From Pseudomonadota bacterium (GTDB lineage Bacteria > Pseudomonadota > Gammaproteobacteria > Steroidobacterales > Steroidobacteraceae): DNA of 64,000 bases. The stretch covers positions 1 to 64,000 of the forward strand of contig JANXUT010000044.1 in assembly GCA_025356075.1 (NCBI GenBank). Reading direction: 5' to 3'. The notes beneath the pieces are model-generated. The model saw nothing but the letters and a program-made list of their open reading frames with translations, did no database searches and was not told the DNA's origin. Made by a program: the position numbers and the translations under genes. This document shows positions 47,699 to 58,121 of this stretch, in pieces. Position 1 is the first letter of the stretch; every line of letters starts with the position of its first letter.

Positions 47699-49794
47699 GC
47701 CGCCGGCAGGAGCGGCAGGTGCCGCTCGCGTCTCCCGGTCAGCCTGTAGAGCGCGTTCGCAACGGCCGGAGCGACCGCCGGCACCGGTGGCTCGCCGGCG
47801 CCGCCCGGCGGATCAGCCTCGCTCTCGAGCAGGATCACCTCGATCGCCGGGCATTCGTCCATCCTGAGGAGCGCGTAGCCGTCGAAGTTTGATTCGGCGA
47901 CGCGCCCGCCCGCGATCGTGATCCGCTCCTTGAGTGCCGCGCTCAATCCCATCGTGATGCCGCCCTCGACCTGCGCACGCACGAGGCGCGGGTTGACGGT
48001 GGTGCCGCAGTCGAATGCACAGGTGATGCGCCTCACGCGCGGCCGGCCGCCGGGGCCCCGCTCGACCTCGGCCACCTGCGCGACATACGTGCCCCAGCCC
48101 GCGAACGCGGCGAGCCCGAGCGCGCGCTCGCCGCGATTCGCCCAGCCAGAGTGCAGGGCCACGGCCTCGAGCACGCGACGCGTGCGCGGTTGCGCGCTGG
48201 CAAGCGCGAGCCGGTAGTCGAGCGGATCGACGCCGGCCTCGTGGGCGAGCTCGTCGATGAAGGATTCGACGAAGAAGCACGCGAGGCTCGCATCGACCGA
48301 GCGCCACGCACCGATCGGGAGCCCCGCCTTCACCTCGCTCGCCTCGAGGATCACGGGACCGAGTCCGTACCAGCCGCCGTGCATGCTGCCGGCGATCGTG
48401 TCATCGCTCGCCGCGGTCTGTGCGCGCACGGCGATCGGATAGCCGCGAGCGTCGATGCCGGCGGTGAGCCTCGCGACGGCGGCGGGGCGGTAGTAGTCGT
48501 GCTGCAGGTCCTCGCCGCGCGACCAGAGGAGTTGCACGGGCTTGCCCACCGCCTTCGCGACGAGCGCGGCCTTCACCGCGTAGTCGGCCTTGAGGCGCCG
48601 GCCGTAGCCGCCGCCGATCAGCGTCGTGTGCACGCTCACCTTCTCGGGCGCGAGCTTGAGCGCCTGGGCGACTTCCCGTTGCACGGCGGTCTGGTTCTGC
48701 GTCGGCGAGTGGAGCTCGCAGCGACCGTCCGCAACGATCGCGAGCGTGTTCTGGGGTTCCAGCGTCGCGTGCGAGAGGAGGGGACCTGAGTAGCTTGCGG
48801 AGTAACGCCTGGGCGCGCTCTTGAGCGCGGCGAGCACCCGCTCGCGGTAGGCGGGTGCCGGCGCCTTGCGGTCGGCCGGCGCGAGGCGGGCGCCGGGAGC
48901 ATCGAGCGCGTCCTCCATGCGCTTGCGGAGCCCGGCCGACTCCGTCGGCGCGCCGGGCGCGGCGTCCCAGACGGGCTTGAGCGCGGCAAGTCCGCGACTC
49001 GCCTGCCAGAACGTGTCGGCGGCGACGGCAACCGCCGCCTCGAGCGGCACGACCGCGTGCACGCCCGGGACCTCGAGCGCGGGAGCGGGATCGACGCTCG
49101 CGAGCCGCGCACCAAATTGAGGCGCGTGCGCGAGCGTTGCGACCCACTGCCCGGGCACGCGCGTGTCGATGCCGTAGGTGGCCGAGCCGTCGACCAGCGT
49201 CGGCAGGTGCGCCCGCGCGGGGGACGTACCGATGAGGCGCCAGTCGGCGCGGGCCTTGAGCGCGACCGTTGCCGGAGCCTCGGCGCGGGCCTCGGCCGCG
49301 AGCGCGCCGTAGGCGAGGCGGTCCTTTGCGTTCGGGTGGAGGACGAAGCCCGCCTCGGTGCGACAGCCAGCTGCCTGGCAGCCGAAGCGCCGCGCCGCGG
49401 CCTCGATCAGGAGCGCCCGCGCCGTCGCGCCGAGCAATCGCCAGTCCTCGAAGAGCGGCTGGATGCTGCCGCTGCCGCCCGTGTAGAAGTCGTCCTTGAT
49501 GAGGAAGCGCGCCTCCATCGGCGCGGTCGTCGTCGTGATCGCGGCGAGGGGCAGGTCGAGCTCCTCGGCGACGAGCTGCGTGATGCCAAGGAGCGCGCCC
49601 TGGCCGAGCTCGGTGAAGGGCACCGTCAGGCGCGCGTGCGAATCCGCCCCGAGCGTCAGCCACGGCGCCGGGCGGCGGCGCACCGCCGCCGTCGCCGCCG
49701 TGCCCCACGATGGGGCGAGGCCAAGCGCGAGCACGCCGCCAGCGGCGGTCGCGCTCATGACGAGGAAGCGGCGGCGATCGACGCGCGCGTTCAT
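47695..49794 (-). CDS. Tat-exported molybdopterin-binding subunit of a xanthine-dehydrogenase-family oxidoreductase
   Basis: The 699-residue protein starts MNARVDRRRFLVMSATAAGG, a twin-arginine signal, so it folds in the cytoplasm and is exported. The body is the large molybdenum-hydroxylase subunit, in a form like isoquinoline 1-oxidoreductase IorB: VPFTELGQGALLGITQLVAE, PLLSHATLEPQNTLAIV, TTLIGGGYGRRLKADYAVKA, GAWRSVDASLACFFVESFID and a GEPPVPAVAPAVANAL tail. Its partner, a small 2Fe-2S subunit, is not adjacent. ATG 49794 is chosen because it gives the Tat signal. Confidence 0.88.
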   Translation of the reverse strand: MNARVDRRRFLVMSATAAGGVLALGLAPSWGTAATAAVRRRPAPWLTLGADSHARLTVPFTELGQGALLGITQLVAEELDLPLAAITTTTAPMEARFLIKDDFYTGGSGSIQPLFEDWRLLGATARALLIEAAARRFGCQAAGCRTEAGFVLHPNAKDRLAYGALAAEARAEAPATVALKARADWRLIGTSPARAHLPTLVDGSATYGIDTRVPGQWVATLAHAPQFGARLASVDPAPALEVPGVHAVVPLEAAVAVAADTFWQASRGLAALKPVWDAAPGAPTESAGLRKRMEDALDAPGARLAPADRKAPAPAYRERVLAALKSAPRRYSASYSGPLLSHATLEPQNTLAIVADGRCELHSPTQNQTAVQREVAQALKLAPEKVSVHTTLIGGGYGRRLKADYAVKAALVAKAVGKPVQLLWSRGEDLQHDYYRPAAVARLTAGIDARGYPIAVRAQTAASDDTIAGSMHGGWYGLGPVILEASEVKAGLPIGAWRSVDASLACFFVESFIDELAHEAGVDPLDYRLALASAQPRTRRVLEAVALHSGWANRGERALGLAAFAGWGTYVAQVAEVERGPGGRPRVRRITCAFDCGTTVNPRLVRAQVEGGITMGLSAALKERITIAGGRVAESNFDGYALLRMDECPAIEVILLESEADPPGGAGEPPVPAVAPAVANALYRLTGRRERHLPLLPAA

Positions 49795-49999
49795 GCTGGC
49801 TCCGCGAGCGGCAGGGGACGAACACCCGAGCCTAACCGACCCCGGCCGCGATTCAATCCATCCGCGCGGCGCTCGCCGCAATCAAGCCTCGCACCGTCGC
49901 AGATGGGATCACGAGGCGTCCCCCGGCGAGGCTATGATGCATCGCAGCGTTCCCGCGCATCGACGGCGGCGGGGCCGCGCAGCGGCTACGGAATCCGAC

Positions 50000-52900
50000 A
50001 TGCCTATCGAGCAGGCCACGCCCAAGCGCATCGAGCGACTCCTCATCGCCAATCGCGGCGAGATCGCGATTCGCGTGATGCGCGCGGCGAACGAGCTCGG
50101 CATCCGCACGGTCGCGATCTACTCGCGCGAGGACCGCTTCTCGCTGCACCGCACGAAGGCCGACGAGAGCTACCTGGTCGGCGAGGGCAAGGGCGCGATC
50201 GAGGCCTACCTCGACATGGCCGACATCGTCAGGATCGCGCACGAGTCGCATTGCGATGCGGTGCATCCCGGCTACGGCTTCCTTGCCGAGAACCCTGACT
50301 TCGCCGATGCCTGCGCGGCCGGCAACCTCATCTTCGTCGGCCCCGCCGCCGCCACCATGCACACGCTCGGCAACAAAGTCGCCGCCCGCGGCGTCGCGAC
50401 CGCCGCGGGCGTGCCGGTGATGCCGGCGACGCCGCCGTTGCCGGCGGACCCCGTCGCCGCCGCCGCGCTCGCGGAAGCGGTCGGCTATCCCGTCATGCTG
50501 AAGGCGAGCTGGGGCGGCGGCGGACGCGGCATGCGCGTCGTCGAGGCGCCCGCGGAGCTTGCCGAGCTCGTCGTGGCGGCGAGGCGCGAGGCCAAGGCGG
50601 CCTTCGGCAACGACGAGGTCTACCTCGAGAAGCTGATCCGCCGCGCCCGCCACATCGAGGTGCAGCTCCTCGGCGACTCGCACGGCAACCTTGTGCACCT
50701 GTGGGAGCGCGACTGCAGCGTGCAGCGGCGCAACCAGAAGGTCATCGAGCGTGCGCCGGCCGCGTTCATGAGCGTGGCCGAGCGCGAGGAGCTCTGCGCG
50801 CTCGCGCTCACGATCGGCCGGGCGGTCGACTACCGGGGCGCGGGCACGGTCGAGTTCCTGCAGGACGTCGACAGTGGCCGCGTCTACTTCATCGAGGTGA
50901 ACCCGCGCATCCAGGTCGAGCACACGGTCACCGAGGTCGTCACCGGCATCGACATCGTGAAGGCGCAGATCCGCATCGCCGAGGGTGCCCTCGTCGGCGT
51001 CCTCGAAGGGCCGCTTGCCTCGGGCGTGCCGCCGCAGGCCGAGATCAGGGTCAACGGCCATGCGATGCAGTGCCGGATCACGACGGAGGATCCCGAGAAC
51101 AGCTTCATCCCCGACTACGGCACCATCACCGCCTACCGGAGTCCCGCCGGGTTCGGCATCCGCCTCGATGCCGGCACCGCCTACTCGGGCGCGTTCATCG
51201 GCCGTTCGTACGATTCGCTGCTCGTGAAGGTGACGGCGTGGGCGCCGACGCCCGCCGAGACGATTAGGCGCATGCACCGCGCGCTCGGGGAGTTCCGGAT
51301 CCGCGGCGTCGTCACGAACCTGCCCTTCCTCGACCAGCTCATCAACCATCCGCGCTTCGTCAACGCCGACTACACGACGCGCTTCATCGACACGACCCCG
51401 GAGCTGTTCAACCTGCCGAAGCGGCGCGACCGCGCGACCCGGCTCCTCGGCTTCCTCGCCGACCTCATCGTCAACGGCAACCCCGAGGTGAGCCACCGCC
51501 CGCGCCCCGCGCGGCTCGTGGCGCCCCGCCCGCCGCCGCTCGACCTGCCGCCGCCGGCCGCGGGCACGAAGCAACGCCTCGATGCCGGGGGACCGAAGGG
51601 CCTCGCCGACTGGATGCTCGCGAGCGAGCGCGTGCTCATCACCGACACGACGCTGAGAGACGCCCACCAGTCGCTCCTCGCGACGCGGGTGCGCACCCAG
51701 GACATGCGCCAGATCGCGCCTTACTACGCGAGCCTCCTGCCCGAGCTCTTCTCGGTCGAGTGCTGGGGCGGGGCGACGTTCGATGTGGCGATGCGGTTCC
51801 TGCGCGAGGATCCGTGGGAGCGGCTCGCCTCGTTCCGCAGCCTCATGCCGAACCTGTTGCTGCAGATGCTCCTCAGGAGCGCGAACGCGGTCGGCTACAC
51901 GAACTACCCGGACAACGTGGTGCGCTACTTCGTCGAGCAGGCCGCGGCCGCCGGCGTCGACGTGTTCCGGATCTTCGACTCGCTCAACTGGGTCGAGAAC
52001 ATGCGCGTCGCGATCGACGCGGTCGGGGCGACCGGCAAGGTCGTGGAGGCGGCGATCTGCTACACCGGCAACCTCGCCGATCCGGCCGAGCAGAAGTACG
52101 ACTTGAAGTACTACGTCCGCATGGCCAGGGAGCTCGAGCGGGCCGGCGCCCACGTACTCGGCATCAAGGACATGGCGGGGCTCTGCCAGCCGCGCGCGGC
52201 GACGCTGCTGGTGCGGGCGCTGAAAGACGAGATCTCGATCCCGATCCACTTCCACACGCACGACACGAGCGGCATCGCGAGCGCGAGCGTGCTCGCCGCG
52301 ATCGAGGCGGGCTGCGATGCGGTCGATGCCGCCATCGATTCGATGAGCGGCCTCACCTCGCAGCCGAACTTAGGCTCGATCGCCGCCTCGCTCAGGCACT
52401 CGCCGCGGGACCCCGGCCTCAACCCGAAGCACCTGCAGCTCATCTCCGGCTACTGGGAGCAGGTCCGGCGCTGCTACTCGGCCTTCGAGAGCGACATCCG
52501 CGCCGGCGCCTCGGAGGTCTACCTGCACGGCATGCCGGGCGGGCAGTACACGAACCTGCGCGAGCAGGCGCGCTCGCTCGGCCTCGACGAGACGCGCTGG
52601 CCGGAGGTCGCGCGCGCCTATGCCGACTTCAACGCGCTCTTAGGCGACATCGTCAAGGTGACGCCGAGCTCGAAGGTCGTCGGCGACATGGCGTTGATGA
52701 TGGTGACGAGCGGGCTCACGAAGGAACAGGTCGCCGACCCTAACTTCGAGGTCGCCTTTCCGGAGTCGGTCGTGCAGCTCCTGCACGGCGACATCGGCCA
52801 GCCGTACCGCGGCTTCCCGGAGGGGCTGCAGAAGAAGGTGTTGAAGGGCCGCGCACCGCTCAAGGTGCGACCGGGCGAGGCGCTCGGCGCCGCCGATCTT

Positions 52901-53476
52901 GTCCTCGAGCGCGCGGGCGCCGAAGCGAAGGTGGGCCGGGCGCTCAGCGAGCGGGAGTTCGCCTCCTACCTCATGTACCCCGCCGTCTTCATCGAGTACG
53001 CGCGCGAGGCGAAGCGCTATGGCGATGTGTCGGTGCTGCCGACGCCCGCGTTCTTCTATGGCATGCAGGTGGGCGATGAGCTCTCGGTCGACCTCGAGCG
53101 TGGCAAGACGCTGATCGTGCGGCTCGTGGCGAGGAGCGAGGTGCACGAGGACGGCACGCGGACCGTGTTCTTCGAGTTGAACGGCCAGCCGCGCTCGATC
53201 CGCGTCGCCGACCGCGGCGCCGTCGTCAAGCGCCCGCCCATGCAGAAGGCGGAGCCCGGCAACGCAAGCCACGTCGGCGCACCGATGCCGGGGACCGTGG
53301 TCGGCATCGCGGTCAAGGCCGGCCAGAAGGTCCGGCGCGGCGATGCGCTCCTGACGCTCGAGGCGATGAAGATGGAGGCGGCGGTGCGCGCCGAGCGCGA
53401 CGGGGAGATCGCCGAGCTCATCGTGCGGCCGGGCCAGGCGGTCGAGGCGAAGGACCTCCTGCTCAGTTTCCGCTGA
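50000..53476 (+). CDS. pyc: pyruvate carboxylase
   Basis: The 1158-residue single-chain enzyme has the biotin carboxylase domain first (ERLLIANRGEIAIRVMRAAN, KASWGGGGRGMRVVE, EVNPRIQVEHTVTEVVTGID). The carboxyltransferase domain follows (DTTLRDAHQSLLATRVRTQD, RIFDSLNWVENMRVAIDAVG, PIHFHTHDTSGIASASVLAA), then the biotinyl domain with the biotin-accepting Lys1124 in LEAMKMEAAV. It converts pyruvate to oxaloacetate with ATP and bicarbonate, refilling the TCA cycle. The length is normal. TATGAT at 49933-49938 may be its -10 box. Confidence 0.96.
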   Translation: MPIEQATPKRIERLLIANRGEIAIRVMRAANELGIRTVAIYSREDRFSLHRTKADESYLVGEGKGAIEAYLDMADIVRIAHESHCDAVHPGYGFLAENPDFADACAAGNLIFVGPAAATMHTLGNKVAARGVATAAGVPVMPATPPLPADPVAAAALAEAVGYPVMLKASWGGGGRGMRVVEAPAELAELVVAARREAKAAFGNDEVYLEKLIRRARHIEVQLLGDSHGNLVHLWERDCSVQRRNQKVIERAPAAFMSVAEREELCALALTIGRAVDYRGAGTVEFLQDVDSGRVYFIEVNPRIQVEHTVTEVVTGIDIVKAQIRIAEGALVGVLEGPLASGVPPQAEIRVNGHAMQCRITTEDPENSFIPDYGTITAYRSPAGFGIRLDAGTAYSGAFIGRSYDSLLVKVTAWAPTPAETIRRMHRALGEFRIRGVVTNLPFLDQLINHPRFVNADYTTRFIDTTPELFNLPKRRDRATRLLGFLADLIVNGNPEVSHRPRPARLVAPRPPPLDLPPPAAGTKQRLDAGGPKGLADWMLASERVLITDTTLRDAHQSLLATRVRTQDMRQIAPYYASLLPELFSVECWGGATFDVAMRFLREDPWERLASFRSLMPNLLLQMLLRSANAVGYTNYPDNVVRYFVEQAAAAGVDVFRIFDSLNWVENMRVAIDAVGATGKVVEAAICYTGNLADPAEQKYDLKYYVRMARELERAGAHVLGIKDMAGLCQPRAATLLVRALKDEISIPIHFHTHDTSGIASASVLAAIEAGCDAVDAAIDSMSGLTSQPNLGSIAASLRHSPRDPGLNPKHLQLISGYWEQVRRCYSAFESDIRAGASEVYLHGMPGGQYTNLREQARSLGLDETRWPEVARAYADFNALLGDIVKVTPSSKVVGDMALMMVTSGLTKEQVADPNFEVAFPESVVQLLHGDIGQPYRGFPEGLQKKVLKGRAPLKVRPGEALGAADLVLERAGAEAKVGRALSEREFASYLMYPAVFIEYAREAKRYGDVSVLPTPAFFYGMQVGDELSVDLERGKTLIVRLVARSEVHEDGTRTVFFELNGQPRSIRVADRGAVVKRPPMQKAEPGNASHVGAPMPGTVVGIAVKAGQKVRRGDALLTLEAMKMEAAVRAERDGEIAELIVRPGQAVEAKDLLLSFR

Positions 53477-53560
53477 AGGCACGCCGCCCCGTTGTCTTGG
53501 GGAGGCCATGCGGGCATTGTTGCCGCCTGCGGCCGACGGCCGCCCCGCGCGGAGCCTCCG

Positions 53561-54997
53561 ATGACCCGACCACGTCTTGCCCTTGGCGCCTTGCTCGCCG
53601 TCTCGTTCTGCGTGCTCGCGCCGCTTGCGCGCGTGGCGGCCGCTTCATCCCCGGAACCCACGCCGCGCTCCCCGGCCGAGTACGACCGGCTCGCGCACGA
53701 GATCTTCGCCGAACTCGTCGCGACCGACACGACGCACGCGATGGGCTCGGCCAAGGCCGCCGAGGCGCTCATCCGGCGGTTCAGGGCGGCGGGCTTCGCC
53801 GACCAGGACCTCTACGTCGGGGGCCCGCGCGCGGACAAGATGAACGTCGTCGTGCGCCTGCGGGGAAAGGGCAAGGGGAGCCCTGTGCTCTTCAACGCGC
53901 ACCTCGACGTCGTCGAGGCGGTGCGCGAGACCTGGAGCGTCGATCCGTTCGTGCTCACCGAGAAGGACGGCTACTTCTACGGCCGCGGCACGATCGACGT
54001 GAAGAACGAGGTCGCGATCCTGAGCGCGAACCTCATCCGGCTCCGCAAAGAAAACGTGGTCCCCGACCGCGACGTCATCCTCGCCTTCAACGTCGACGAG
54101 GAGGCGGGCGGCGACATGAACGGCGTCGAGTGGTTGCTGAAGGAACACCGTCCGCTCATCGAGGCGGGGCTCGTCATCAACCACGACGCGGGCCACGGCC
54201 AGGCGCTCCATGGCGAGCGGCTCTGGAACACGATCCAGACGGCCGAGAAGGTCTACGCGACCTACTCGCTCACGACGCACGGCAGTGGCGGCCACAGCTC
54301 GCTGCCGCCGCGCGACAACGCGATCGCAACGCTCGCGAAGGCCATCGTGCACCTCGACGCCTACCAGTTCCCGGTGAGGCTCTCCGAGACGACGCGCGGC
54401 TACCTCGAGGCGGTCGCGGGGCGCATCGGCGGGGAGCGCGCGGCAGCGATCCGGAAAGTACTTGCCGACAGCACCGACGCGGCGGCGCTCGATGCGCTGC
54501 GCGATGCTCCCGTCGTCAACGCGCAGCTCCACAGCACCTGCCCGGTCACCCTCCTCACGGGCGGGCAGAGCGAGAGTGCACTGCCGATCGGCGCGAAGGC
54601 GACGATCCAGTGCCGGCTGCTGCCCGATGAAAAGGCGGCGGACGTGCTCGCGACGCTGAAGCGCGTCATCGACGATGCGGCGGTTGAGATCGGCGTCGAG
54701 TGGGCACCCGTGCCGACAGCGACCGCCTCGATCGACAAGGCGGTGATGGCGAAGGTCGAGCACGTGACGAACGACATGTGGCCGGGCCTCAAGGTCGTGC
54801 CGTTCATGTCCTCGGGCGCCTCCGACAACGTCTACTGGCGCGGCGGCGGGCTTGAGACCTTCGGCGTGAGCGGCACGTTCGTCGACGAGGCGGACCTGCG
54901 TGCCCACGGCAAGGACGAGCGCGTGGCGGTGAGCGCGTTCTACGAGGCGCTCGAGTTCAGCTACCGGCTCATGCGCGCGCTCTCGAGCGCGCGCTAG
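53561..54997 (+). CDS. M20-family metallopeptidase, exported
   Basis: The 478-residue protein has a signal peptide (MTRPRLALGALLAVSFCVLA) and the M20 metal-site motifs: LFNAHLDVVEA (His and Asp), GRGTIDVKNEVAI (bridging Asp), AFNVDEEAGGD (catalytic Glu) and VINHDAGHG. The dimerisation domain includes THGSGGHSSLPPRDNAIATL. It probably cleaves small peptides or acyl-amino acids in the periplasm. ATG 53561 follows GGAG. Confidence 0.88.
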   Translation: MTRPRLALGALLAVSFCVLAPLARVAAASSPEPTPRSPAEYDRLAHEIFAELVATDTTHAMGSAKAAEALIRRFRAAGFADQDLYVGGPRADKMNVVVRLRGKGKGSPVLFNAHLDVVEAVRETWSVDPFVLTEKDGYFYGRGTIDVKNEVAILSANLIRLRKENVVPDRDVILAFNVDEEAGGDMNGVEWLLKEHRPLIEAGLVINHDAGHGQALHGERLWNTIQTAEKVYATYSLTTHGSGGHSSLPPRDNAIATLAKAIVHLDAYQFPVRLSETTRGYLEAVAGRIGGERAAAIRKVLADSTDAAALDALRDAPVVNAQLHSTCPVTLLTGGQSESALPIGAKATIQCRLLPDEKAADVLATLKRVIDDAAVEIGVEWAPVPTATASIDKAVMAKVEHVTNDMWPGLKVVPFMSSGASDNVYWRGGGLETFGVSGTFVDEADLRAHGKDERVAVSAFYEALEFSYRLMRALSSAR

Positions 54998-55003
54998 GAA
55001 GCG

Positions 55004-56809
55004 CTAGCGGGCGAGCACGTACTCGCCCGGCGCATCGGCCCCGGGCGGGAAGCCGGCATCCGGCGCGCCGAGCGCAGGGGGCGCAACGTGGGGCCCTGAA
55101 TGCGCGGCGAGCCACTTCGCCCACGTCGGCCACCAGGAGCCAGGCGTTGGCACCGTCGTCGCGCACCACTCCTCGGCCGACAGGTGGCGCTCGGACTTCA
55201 CGCGCGTGCGCACGCGGTGCTTGCGCTTGGGATGCACGGCGCCGCTGATGATGCCGGCGTTGTGGCCGCCGCTCGTCAAGAGGAACGTGAAGTCCTCCGA
55301 GCCGACAAGCGCATCGATCTTGTAGACGCTCTTCCACGGCGCCACGTGGTCGGTCTCGGTGCCGACGATGAACGCCGGTGCCGTCACGTCCTTCAGGTTC
55401 ACGGGCTCGCCACCGACGGGGAAGCGCCCCGTCGCGAGCTCGTTGTCCATGTAGAGCCGGTAGAGGTACTCGGTGTGCATCTTGTACGGCATGCGCGTGC
55501 CGTCGGCGTTCCACGCCATCAGGTCGATCATGGGCTCGCGGTTGCCCTTCACGTAGCTCTGCAGCATCGGCTGCCAGATGAGGTCGCGGGGCCGAAGCAT
55601 CTGGAACGCGCCGCCCATCTGGCGGCTGTCGAGCACGCCTTCCTGGTACATCTGCGCCTCGAGGAGCGCGAGCTGGCTTGGGTTGATGAACAGCGCAAGC
55701 TCGCCCGGCTCGGAGAAATCCGTCTGCGCCGCGAGCAGCGTCATGCTCGCGAGGCGGGTATCGCCCTCGCGGGCGAGCGCAGCGGCGCCGATGGCGGTCA
55801 GCGTGCCGCCGATGCAGTAGCCGGTCGCGTGGATCTTCTGCTCGGGCACGATCGCACTCACCGCATCGAGCGCGGCGCGAAACCCGAGGTTCAGGTAGTC
55901 GTCCATCGCGAAGTCGCGGTCGCTCGGCTCCGGGTTCTTCCACGAGATCATGAAGACCGTGTGGCCCTGGTCGGTGAGGTACTTGACCAGCGAGTTCTTG
56001 GGCGACAGATCGAGGACGTAGTACTTCATGATCCACGCCGGCACGACCAGGATCGGCTCGGCGTGGACGGTGGCCGTGGTCGGTGAATACTGGATGAGCT
56101 CGATGAGCGCGTTCTTGAGCACGACCTTGCCCTTGGAGAGCGCCGTGCCCTTGCCGGGCTCGAAGGGCTCCGTGCCCTTCGGCCCCTGCTTCTGCACGAG
56201 CCGCGCCATGTCCTCGATGAGGTTCTGCGCGCCCCGGAGGAGGTTCTGGCCGCCCTCGGCGCGCGTGAGCTCGAGGAGCTCGGGGTTCGTCGTCAGGAAG
56301 TTGGTCGGCGAGAGCGCATCGAGCCACTGGCGCACGGTGAACTCGACGAGGTCGGCGTGGTACGGATCGAGGCCCGGCACGCCCTGCGGCAGCTCGCGCA
56401 TCCACGCCGCGCCGTTCTCGAAGCCCCGCGCCAGCACGTTGAACGGGAACTGCTGCCACGCGTCCCCCGCGAAGCGCGCATCGCCGCCCTCGCGACCGTC
56501 GGTGGGCGAGAGGGGCTTGCCGGCGGCGGCGCGGCTCGCGAACTCGAGGTTGTCGGCGGCGCGCGCGAACGCGTCGTTCTGGAGCTCCTTCACCCGCGCC
56601 GGGTTCGCCGCGAGCTTCATCGCCCAGTCCGCCCAGGCCGCGCCGAAGGCGGTCGGCGAGAGCCCGCCGGTCATCTTGCCGAGCGCCGCGCGAAAGGCCT
56701 GGTCGATGGCCTCCGCGGTCGGGGCCCGCGGCAGGGCGGTCGCGCCCGGGAGCGAGGCGAGGGAGCGCTCGGTGCCGGGCACCGACGGGGAGGGATTGGG
56801 CTCTGCCAT
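55004..56809 (-). CDS. phaC: class I poly(3-hydroxyalkanoate) synthase
   Basis: The 601-residue enzyme polymerises hydroxyacyl-CoA into polyester granules. The alpha/beta hydrolase core has the lipase-like box with Cys332 in IHATGYCIGGTLTAIGAAAL, Asp487 in VGTETDHVAPWKSVYKIDAL and His516 in LLTSGGHNAGIISGAVHPK. SPKNSLVKYLTDQGHTVFMI is also typical. ATG 56809 is preferred over an in-frame start at 56857. No phaA/phaB/phaP genes are adjacent, but the two thiolases in this window could supply acetoacetyl-CoA. Confidence 0.93.
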   Translation of the reverse strand: MAEPNPSPSVPGTERSLASLPGATALPRAPTAEAIDQAFRAALGKMTGGLSPTAFGAAWADWAMKLAANPARVKELQNDAFARAADNLEFASRAAAGKPLSPTDGREGGDARFAGDAWQQFPFNVLARGFENGAAWMRELPQGVPGLDPYHADLVEFTVRQWLDALSPTNFLTTNPELLELTRAEGGQNLLRGAQNLIEDMARLVQKQGPKGTEPFEPGKGTALSKGKVVLKNALIELIQYSPTTATVHAEPILVVPAWIMKYYVLDLSPKNSLVKYLTDQGHTVFMISWKNPEPSDRDFAMDDYLNLGFRAALDAVSAIVPEQKIHATGYCIGGTLTAIGAAALAREGDTRLASMTLLAAQTDFSEPGELALFINPSQLALLEAQMYQEGVLDSRQMGGAFQMLRPRDLIWQPMLQSYVKGNREPMIDLMAWNADGTRMPYKMHTEYLYRLYMDNELATGRFPVGGEPVNLKDVTAPAFIVGTETDHVAPWKSVYKIDALVGSEDFTFLLTSGGHNAGIISGAVHPKRKHRVRTRVKSERHLSAEEWCATTVPTPGSWWPTWAKWLAAHSGPHVAPPALGAPDAGFPPGADAPGEYVLAR

Positions 56810-56891
56810 CGGTGACTCCCGCGACTCGAATTGCCCAGTGTAGCGCGGATCTTGCACTGCAGCAAAAAGGGCGGCTGGACGGCCCGGACCC

Positions 56892-58121
56892 CTAGAGGAC
56901 GCTGTCCTTGAGGGCGATCGCGACGTCCGCGAGGCGCCCCGGGTCGACCCGGGCGCGCTCGGCGATGAGCTTCTTGGCCGCCATGTAATCCTTCGGGTCG
57001 TTCACGCAGTCGATCGCGAGGAGCTCCTGGCCCCTCAGGTAGCAGCAGGCGAAGCTTCGGGTCGCCGGATCGCCGCGGACGATGACCCGGTCGTAGTCGA
57101 CGTTGAGCCCGGCGATCAGCAGCTTCAGGTCGTACTGGTCCGACCAGAACCACGGCACGCGGTCGTGGACGACGCTGCCGCCCTGGAGGTTCGCGGCGGC
57201 GGTCTTGGCCTGCTCGAACGCGTTGTCGACCGACTCGAGGCGGATCCGCCGGCCGTACCTGAGGCTCGGCTGGCTGGTGCAGTCGCCGGCCGCATAGACG
57301 TGCGGATCGCTCGTGCGCGCGTACTCATCGACCGCGATGCCGTTCTCGCAGGCAAGCCCCGCGCCCGCGGCCAACCCGGTCAGCGGCACCACGCCGACGC
57401 CGACGATGACGAGGTCGGCCGGGAACTCGACGCCGCCGAGCGTCTCGACGGAGGCGACCTGGCGGGGCGAATCGCTCCGCGCCCGGAACCCGCTGACGAG
57501 CGTCTGCGTGTGGATCCTTACCCCGGCACGGGCGTGCTCGAGGGCGAAGAACGCCGAGAGCTCCGCTGCGACGACCCGGTTCATCACGCGCTCGGCCATC
57601 TCGAGCACGTCGACCTCGAGCCCAAGGCCGCGGCAGGTCGCGGCGACCTCGAGGCCGATGTAGCCGCCCCCGACGATGACCGCGCGCCGCGCGGCGCCGA
57701 CCTCGGCGCGGATGCGATCCACATCGGCGACGGTGCGAAGGTAGTGAATGCCGGCGAGGTCGGCGCCCGGGACGGTGAGTCGCCTCGGGCCCGTGCCCGT
57801 GGCGAGCAGCAGCCGGTCGTAGCCGAGCCGCTCGCCGTCGGCGAGGACGAGCTCGCGCTTCGCAAGGTCGAGCGCTTCGGCGGCGACGCCCAGTCGAAGC
57901 TCGACGCGGGCCTGCTCGTAGAAGGTCGGCGGCTTGATCGAGAGCCGCTCGAGCGGCAGTTCCCCGGCGAGGAACTTCTTCGAGAGCGGCGGGCGCTGGT
58001 AGGGGAGCTCGCGCTCATCGCCGACGAGCACGAGGCGGCCGGCGAAGCCGCCGCGCCTCAAGGCTTCGGTCGCCTGCGCCGCGGCCTGGCCTGCGCCCAC
58101 AATGACAAAGGTCTCCGCCAT
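56892..58121 (-). CDS. FAD-dependent NAD(P)H:ferredoxin/rubredoxin reductase-like protein
   Basis: The 409-residue flavoprotein has the FAD motif VIVGAGQAAAQATEALRRGG at the N-terminus, LPYQRPPLSKKFLAGE, the NAD(P) motif RAVIVGGGYIGLEVAATCRG and VYAAGDCTSQPSL. The C-terminal reductase domain has VPWFWSDQYDLKLLIAGLN. This is the class that supplies electrons to oxygenase ferredoxins or rubredoxins; no such partner is next to it. Confidence 0.9.
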   Translation of the reverse strand: MAETFVIVGAGQAAAQATEALRRGGFAGRLVLVGDERELPYQRPPLSKKFLAGELPLERLSIKPPTFYEQARVELRLGVAAEALDLAKRELVLADGERLGYDRLLLATGTGPRRLTVPGADLAGIHYLRTVADVDRIRAEVGAARRAVIVGGGYIGLEVAATCRGLGLEVDVLEMAERVMNRVVAAELSAFFALEHARAGVRIHTQTLVSGFRARSDSPRQVASVETLGGVEFPADLVIVGVGVVPLTGLAAGAGLACENGIAVDEYARTSDPHVYAAGDCTSQPSLRYGRRIRLESVDNAFEQAKTAAANLQGGSVVHDRVPWFWSDQYDLKLLIAGLNVDYDRVIVRGDPATRSFACCYLRGQELLAIDCVNDPKDYMAAKKLIAERARVDPGRLADVAIALKDSVL

